Assembly: GCA_036172665.1 (NCBI GenBank)
Contig: CM069876.1
Span: 47,895,001 to 47,959,000, forward strand
DNA length: 64,000 nucleotides
Direction: 5' to 3'
Source: Prosopocoilus inquinatus
Lineage: Eukaryota > Arthropoda > Insecta > Coleoptera > Lucanidae
Positions 58,161 through 64,000 of this stretch are shown piece by piece (the stretch's first letter is position 1; every line of letters begins with the position of its first letter). The notes under the pieces were generated by a model, which made no database searches, was not told the DNA's origin, and saw only the letters and a list, made by a program, of their open reading frames with translations. Position numbers and translations under genes: made by a program.

Positions 58161-59100
58161 TAAATAATAAACGTTTTCATCCGCATTAAAAATTAAATAT
58201 TTCTGTGTTATTACCCGTAACTTAATCGGCTTCAACCTGGAAGTCATGTATAATTAAATTCTGGCGGGAATTCGAGAAAATCACGACGACGGTGACATCT
58301 AGCGAAAGTTTTGTGAAAGTCACTGTAATGAGGAAAACATTGGCATGAACTTGCTTAACCTATAAAATGTGAAATATTGAAATTTTTGTTTATGTTATAT
58401 GTGTAATGCATAAACAATAATAAAACTAACGAAGAAAAGCATTGATGGATCAAATAGAACAAGTTATACTGAATAATATTAATGACGGACGGGTCTTTGT
58501 TTTCCTTATTAAAAGCGCCATCTGTTGGTTGCTGATTTTCGCGAATATTGCGCATGCGTGTTAAAAGATTTATACATACACTGTACGTTTACCTACGTCA
58601 CATTTTGTAAGTTTTTAATAAAATTTAATTGACAAGCTTGTCTTGAATCCGAAGTGATTTTTTTGGTGACTTCCTTCCGACATCCGTTTCAGCGAAGTGA
58701 AAACTTTTCGACTATTGGCAACACTGGCCAAGGATTGGAAAGGGGAACGTAAAGCAAAGAAAATGTGAGGGTGGTGCAGGTTCAATGACCACCTGGTATA
58801 TAAACATAAATTAATTCTTTTTCATTTTTTTTTTATTGAAATATCTTAGCCGTCCGGATTCTGTCCGGATTATTAAATAGCCTTGTCGTAGTTTTTTTTT
58901 TTCATTTTAGAGATGGCAACCCTACTTTAGCCATAAGCACAGATTACTACACAGTGTAATCGATGTTTAAAAAAGAAACTTTGGGAATCCTAGATTATTT
59001 AAATCGTTAAAATTTATTTTGTAGGTTGGGTTAGACTGGGTTTTCCCGCCTTACCCAAATTAAAATCTGGTCACTTTGCTCTGTACAGCAAGTCTGCTCA
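58161..59100. other. Spacer in repeat 1
   Basis: No gene recognised. The 66-codon minus-strand ORF at 58355-58555 is copied with the repeat but has no known motif. The spacer of repeat 2 (61278-62215) is the same. Confidence 0.5.
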
Positions 59101-59102
59101 GA

Positions 59103-59330
59103 TTGCAGTGGATCCCCTCTGTATAGCGCTATTTCGGCCCTAATTGGGGCCTCATCAGCAGAAGAGTAGTTCGAGAAACTTCACCGCGATCCAAACGACG
59201 GCGAATGTGTCTGCGTTAGCCGCTTAGCATATTAGGCAGCAGTACTGTTGTCATTTGCTATAAATTGTCGCGCAGTATAAGGTCCAACCCCTGGCCGCCT
59301 GAGGGTGCGCCTGAAGCTGTCATCTGGTCA
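59103..59330 (+). mobile_element. Family B related repeat in repeat 1
   Basis: GATTGCAGTGGATCCCCTCT, GGGGCCTCATCAGCAGAAGA and a GTATAAGGTCCAACCCCTGG end, the latter also similar to 11750-11835. Confidence 0.7.
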
Positions 59331-59796
59331 CTTTATTATATGGACAATGTAAACAATTGCTTTTTTTAATCGCGTGTCTAACATGAAACTATGAACTTTT
59401 TAATAATTATAATAACAGGCAGTTACTAAAATTAGCAGAGTCTGGTTGACTGAATTTAAAAGTGCTTCGATAACCTAACAACCTAACCTACAATAACATT
59501 TAAAAGCAAGTATTTTCCTATGTCTGAAGCTGATGTTTTATTTCTGAACAAAGATTCTCCAAACTTCACATCCATCGCAATTAGTAATTAATTGTCTTTT
59601 AATTTTTTTTTGTAGCTGCCTGGACGCAGCACATTAACCGGTAACTCGCACTATAGAACAAAATAACCTCAACGAAGAATGATTTTCTACATTGTCTACA
59701 TATTGTTTACATGTAAAAGTACACAACCATTATTTACGTCTAAAAGAACAACAATGCCTGTATATAGCAAATTTAGAAGCTTTATTAATTCTGTTG

Positions 59797-60062
59797 TAAT
59801 CAGGGAAAAGAATTCGGGCCACTTGTTCCGCGAACAATACGAAAATTTAGTACTCGGACTGTATTAGTCCCGCCCACAATAATCCCTGATGAAACAAGAA
59901 CGCACTCCTTCCCCTCCCATTTAATAATAATTCAAGGTGAAGAGAGCAAATAATACATTCGGCGTGAAACGTATCCAACAAGTGGCCTGAATTCTTTTCC
60001 CTGGTAGTACATTCGACGTGAAAAGTACACTAAGTGGCCTGAATTCTTTTCCCTGATTATAA
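59797..60062 (+). mobile_element. MITE family A in repeat 1, right end doubled
   Basis: The left end GTAATCAGGGAAAAGAATTC is intact. The right end AATTCTTTTCCCTG occurs twice (near 59991 and 60043), so this copy has a duplicated terminus just upstream of unit 20. Confidence 0.85.
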
Positions 60063-60139
60063 TCAAGATTTACATTTTTGACCTTTTGAATTTTGAAGTT
60101 GTAAACGGTAAGAAAATTAACAGGGATGTTTTGTTTCAG

Positions 60140-60713
60140 GCGTCAACGGATCCCTAAAGCCGAGGCAGTGAAAACGGAAACAATCGAATGTCGGATATGT
60201 GATTCTAAATTCAAATCGCGCAGAAATTTGCGGCTACACGTTTTAATACACACCGACGAGAAACCGCTCGGCTGTGATCTCTGCGATTATAAATGCCGAA
60301 GGCCCGCCCTTTTGAAAATGCACAAGTTAAAACACACCGACGAGAAACCGTTCGGTTGTGATCTGTGCGATTATAAATGTCAAGTGCACGGCGATTTGAG
60401 AAAACACGAATTAACGCACACCGACGAGCTGCCGTTCGGTTGTGATCTTTGCGATTATAAAAGTCGACAGATCGGACACCTGAACAGGCACAGATCAACG
60501 CACAGCAGCGAGAAACCGTTCGGTTGTGATCTTTGCGATTATAGATTTCGACGGATCGACGATTTGAGGAGACACAAACTAACGCACACCGGCGAGAAAC
60601 CGTTCGGTTGTGACATGTGCGATTATAAATGTCGACAGTTGGGAAATCTGAAAAGGCACAAATTAACGCACAGCGGCGAGAAGCCGTTCGACCGTGACCT
60701 CTGTGATTTATAA
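60140..60713 (+). CDS. Zinc-finger terminal exon, unit 20 (6 fingers, frameshifted end)
   Basis: 190 residues read from 60141 after TTTTGTTTCAG. The leader R-Q-R-I-P-K-A-E-A-V-K-T-E-T-I-E differs from that of unit 19, and the first linker is T-D-E-K-P-L rather than T-G-E-K-P-L. From finger 2 on it has the same six helices, the same Cys-to-Arg change and the same extra T and stop as unit 19. The shared lesion shows that the frameshift came before the duplication. Confidence 0.92.
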
Positions 60714-60817
60714 ATGCCGAAGGCCCAGTACTTCGAGACAGCACAAATTAACACATTCCGGCGAGTAACCGTTTTGCGATTTTTAAATGCAAACGCCCTA
60801 GACTTTTGAAGTGGCAA
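60714..60817 (+). pseudogene. Out-of-frame remains of fingers after unit 20
   Basis: Base-for-base counterpart of 57597-57700: a finger with H-K-L-T-H in the shifted frame, then stops. Confidence 0.85.
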
Positions 60818-61131
60818 AGGTTAAAACACAGAGGCGGCTCTGCGCTTACAACTTTCCAAAATTTTCCGTTAAATTGGTTTAGAAAATAACACAGGTTTAA
60901 GGCTTTAAGGTTTAAGGCTTGCGTCACATACTTCAGGTTACCGAATATATGAAATGAGTAATAAAGCGCATTATGTAGGAAACGGCATGAAATAAATTTT
61001 CCGAAATACAGTGGCGGTTCGTCGACGGGGTGTCCCACCCCGTCCCACTGTAATTACAATTGAGCTCAGTGACAGAACGGTAATGATCAATAATTAATGT
61101 CGTTATTTTCAAAATGCAGTATTTGACTAAT

Positions 61132-61277
61132 GGCCGGTTGCACCAAACACTTAAGTCGAGCTTAAATTTAAGTATTGCTTATAATGTGACATTTGGGCAT
61201 GACACGACATTCAGTAAATCGCATTCTAAGCAGCGCTTGAAGTTAAGCTATCCTTAAGTGTTTGGTGCAACTGGCCG
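61132..61277. mobile_element. Hairpin MITE family D, copy in repeat 2
   Basis: Same insertion as at 58015-58160, carried along by the duplication, with a GGGCATGACACG versus GAACATGACACG difference. Confidence 0.85.
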
Positions 61278-62217
61278 TAAATAATAAACGTTTTCATCCG
61301 CATTAAAAATTAAATATTTCTGTATTATTACCCGTAACTTAATCGGCTTCAACCTGGAAGTCATGTATAATTAAATTCTGGCGGGAATTCGAGAAAATCA
61401 CGACGTCGGTGACATCTAGCGAAAGTTTTGTGAAAGTCACTGTAATGAGGAAAACATTGGCATGAACTTGCTTAACCTATAAAATGTGAAATATTGAAAT
61501 TTTTGTTTATGTTATATGTGTAATGCATAAACAATAATAAAACTAACGAAGAAAAGCATTGATGGATCAAATAGAACAAGTTATACTGAATAATATTAAT
61601 GACGGACGGGTCTTTGTTTTCCTTATTAAAAGCGCCATCTGTTGGTTGCTGATTTTCGCGAATATTGCGCATGCGTGTTAAAAGATTTATACATACACTG
61701 TACGTTTACCTACGTCAAATTTTGTAAGTTTTTAATAAAATTTAATTGACAAGCTTGTCTTGAATCCGAAGTGATTTTTTTGGTGACTTCCTTCCGACAT
61801 CCGTTTCAGCGAAGTGAAAACTTTTCGACTATTGGCAACACTGGCCAAGGATTGGAAAGGGGAACGTAAAGCAAAGAAAATGTGAGGGTGGTGCAGGTTC
61901 AATGACCACCTGGTATATAAACATAAATTAATTCTTTTTCATTTTTTTTTTATTGAAATATCTTAGCCGTCCGGATTCTGTCCGGATTATTAAATAGCCT
62001 TGTCGTAGTTTTTTTTTTCATTTTAGAGATGGCAACCCTACTTTAGCCATAAGCACAGATTACTACACAGTGTAATCGATGTTTAAAAAAGAAACTTTGG
62101 GAATCCTAGATTATTTAAATCGTTAAAATTTATTTTGTAGGTTGGGTTAGACTGGGTTTTCCCGCCTTACCCAAATTAAAATCTGGTCACTTTGCTCTGT
62201 ACAGCAAGTCTGCTCAG

Positions 62218-62450
62218 ATTGCAGTGGATCCCCTCTGTATAGCGCTATTTCGGCCCTAATTGGGGCCTCATCAGCAGAAGAGTAGTTCGAGAAACTTCAC
62301 CGCGATCCAAACGACGGCGAATGTGTCTGCGTTAGCCGCTTAGCATATTAGGCAGCAGTACTGTTGTCATTTGCTATAAATTGTCGCGCAGTATAAGGTC
62401 CAACCCCTGGCCGCCTGAGGGTGCGCCTGAAGCTGTCATCTGGTCACTTT
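62218..62450 (+). mobile_element. Family B related repeat in repeat 2
   Basis: Duplicated counterpart of 59103-59330. Confidence 0.7.
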
Positions 62451-62930
62451 ATTATATGGACAATGTAAACAATTGCTTTTTTTAATCGCGTGTCTAACAT
62501 GAAACTATGAACTTTTTAATAATTATAATAACAGGCAGTTACTAAAATTAGCAGAGTCTGGTTGACTGAATTTAAAAGTGCTTCGATAACCTAACAACCT
62601 AACCTACAATAACATTTAAAAGCAAGTATTTTCCTATGTCTGAAGCTGATGTTTTATTTCTGAACAAAGATTCTCCAAACTTCACATCCATCGCAATTAG
62701 TAATTAATTGTCTTTTAATTTTCTTTTGTAGCTGCCTGGACGCAGCACATTAACTGGTAACTCGCACTATTAGAACAAAATAACCTCAACGAAGAATGAT
62801 TTTCTACATTGTCTACACAGTCTACGTTGTCTACATATTGTTTACATGTAAAAGTACACAACCGTTATTTACGTCTAAAAGAACAGCAACGCCTGTATAT
62901 AGCAAATTTAGAAGCTTTATTAATTCTGTT

Positions 62931-63197
62931 ATAATCATGGAAAATAATTCCGGCCACTTGTTCCGCGAACAATACGAAAATTTAGTACTCGGACTGTATT
63001 AGTCCCGCCCACAATAATCTCTGATGAAACAAGAACGCACTCCTTCCTCTCCCACTTAATAATAATTCAAAGTGAAGAGAGCAAATAATACATTCGGCAT
63101 GAAACGTATCCAACAAGTGGCCTGAATTCTTTTCCCTGGTAGTACATTCGACGTGAAAAGTACACTAAGTGGCCTGAATTCTTTTCCCTGATTATAA
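62931..63197 (+). mobile_element. MITE family A in repeat 2
   Basis: Counterpart of 59797-60062, with its left end slightly damaged (ATCATGGAAAATAATTCCGG). Confidence 0.8.
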
Positions 63198-63274
63198 TCA
63201 AGATTTACATTTTTGACCTTTTGAATTTTGAAGTTGTAAACGGTAAGAAAATTAACAGGGATGTTTTGTTTCAG

Positions 63275-63848
63275 GCGTCAACGGATCCCTAAAGCCGAGG
63301 CAGTGAAAACGGAAACAATCGAATGTCGGATATGTGATTCTAAATTCAAATCGCGCAGAAATTTGCGGCTACACGTTTTAATACACACCGACGAGAAACC
63401 GCTCGGCTGTGATCTCTGCGATTATAAATGCCGAAGGCCCGCCCTTTTGAAAATGCACAAGTTAAAACACACCGACGAGAAACCGTTCGGTTGTGATCTG
63501 TGCGATTATAAATGTCAAGTGCACGGCGATTTGAGAAAACACGAATTAACGCACACCGACGAGCTGCCGTTCGGTTGTGATCTTTGCGATTATAAAAGTC
63601 GACAGATCGGACACCTGAACAGGCACAGATCAACGCACAGCAGCGAGAAACCGTTCGGTTGTGATCTTTGCGATTATAGATTTCGACGGATCGACGATTT
63701 GAGGAGACACAAACTAACGCACACCGGCGAGAAACCGTTCGGTTGTGACATGTGCGATTATAAATGTCGACAGTTGGGAAATCTGAAAAGGCACAAATTA
63801 ACGCACAGCGGCGAGAAGCCGTTCGACCGTGACCTCGGTGATTTATAA
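63275..63848 (+). CDS. Zinc-finger terminal exon, unit 21 (6 fingers, frameshifted end)
   Basis: 190 residues read from 63276 after TTTTGTTTCAG, practically the same as unit 20. The difference seen is in the dead seventh finger, where the remaining Cys is now Gly (D-R-D-L-G-D-L). This is the start of repeat copy 3, which leaves the window at 64000. Confidence 0.92.
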
Positions 63849-63952
63849 ATGCCGAAGGCCCAGTACTTCGAGACAGCACAAATTAACACATTCCGGCGAG
63901 TAACCGTTTTGCGATTTTTAAATGCAAACGCCCTAGACTTTTGAAGTGGCAA
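63849..63952 (+). pseudogene. Out-of-frame remains of fingers after unit 21
   Basis: Same decayed finger sequence as after units 19 and 20. Confidence 0.85.
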
Positions 63953-64000
63953 AGGTTAAAACACAGAGGCGGCTCTGCGCTTACAACTTTCCAAAATTTT

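Larger units (their letters stand above)
57023..60139 (+). repeat. 3.1-kb tandem repeat, copy 1
   Basis: Near-identical to copy 2 at an offset of 3117 bases from about 57146 on, with only scattered single-base differences. It contains the exon, decayed fingers, hairpin MITE D, a family B copy, MITE A and the intron end of the next unit. Confidence 0.95.
60140..63274 (+). repeat. 3.1-kb tandem repeat, copy 2
   Basis: An offset of 3135 to copy 3. Relative to copy 1 it has an extra 18 bases near 62813-62830 (a short CTAC/GTCTACGTTG duplication), which accounts for the length difference. It contains the same elements as copy 1. Confidence 0.95.
63275..64000 (+). repeat. 3.1-kb tandem repeat, copy 3 (partial)
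   Basis: Follows copy 2 without spacer and is cut by the window end; more copies may lie beyond. Confidence 0.93.

Noticed and set aside
3319..63848. Assignment to lola, mod(mdg4) or another named gene
   Set aside because: The finger sequences and finger numbers do not match those I know for these genes, and no BTB or other N-terminal exon is in the window.

Overview
The window looks like AT-rich nuclear DNA of an arthropod, most likely an insect. It has GT-AG splice sites, AATAAA polyadenylation signals, many short inverted-repeat transposons, an intron-containing Tc1/mariner-type transposon and long C2H2 zinc-finger exons. No bacterial operon, ribosome-binding site, rRNA gene or CRISPR array is visible. 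I cannot name the species; a beetle or similar insect is only a guess.

The main content is an array, all on the + strand, of at least 18 long open exons encoding 3 to 17 tandem C2H2 zinc fingers. It also holds one early-stopped unit and at least four decayed relics, so units recur roughly every 1.5 to 4.5 kb. Every intact exon starts directly after a splice acceptor, almost always TTTGTTTCAG, and every one is read with one base left over before the first full codon (phase 2). Each has a short basic leader, then a first finger of its own type, then fingers of the consensus C-D-L-C-D-Y-K-C-R-x4-L-x2-H-K-L-T-H joined by T-D-E-K-P-F linkers, then its own stop and often its own AATAAA. No exon with a start codon and an N-terminal domain (BTB, ZAD or other) is visible. 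The simplest reading is that these are interchangeable 3' terminal exons of one large gene whose common 5' exon lies outside the window. The alternative is a cluster of two-exon paralogues with tiny first exons.

Layout: 1-3.3 kb, repeats with no gene. 3.3-28 kb, units 1-9, mostly with a Y-Q-R-x-R-K-x-K-T-x-K-K-E-T-I type leader, interrupted by T-rich satellite-like DNA (8.4-10.5 kb), a 129-bp tandem repeat and a 474-bp near-perfect palindrome (12.3-13.7 kb), an apparently intact 2.5-kb transposon (15.3-17.8 kb), decayed units (19.5, 20.4 and 26.8 kb), tandem copies of a small transposon (24-25.4 kb) and a 1.3-kb foldback element. 28.4-29.9 kb, T/G-rich repeats. 31.5-47.3 kb, units 10-16 with an R-R-R-I-P-K-A-K-T-A-N-K-K-T-I type leader, including two 17-finger-length exons. 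47.3-54 kb, a gene-free block of repeats. 54-64 kb, units 17-21; the last three lie in a 3.1-kb tandem triplication whose third copy runs off the window.

Together the exons look like a birth-and-death repertoire of DNA-binding ends. The finger scaffold is nearly constant, while the base-contacting helix positions (-1, 2, 3, 6) differ widely. Duplication, finger loss or gain, chimerism and decay are all visible in one place.
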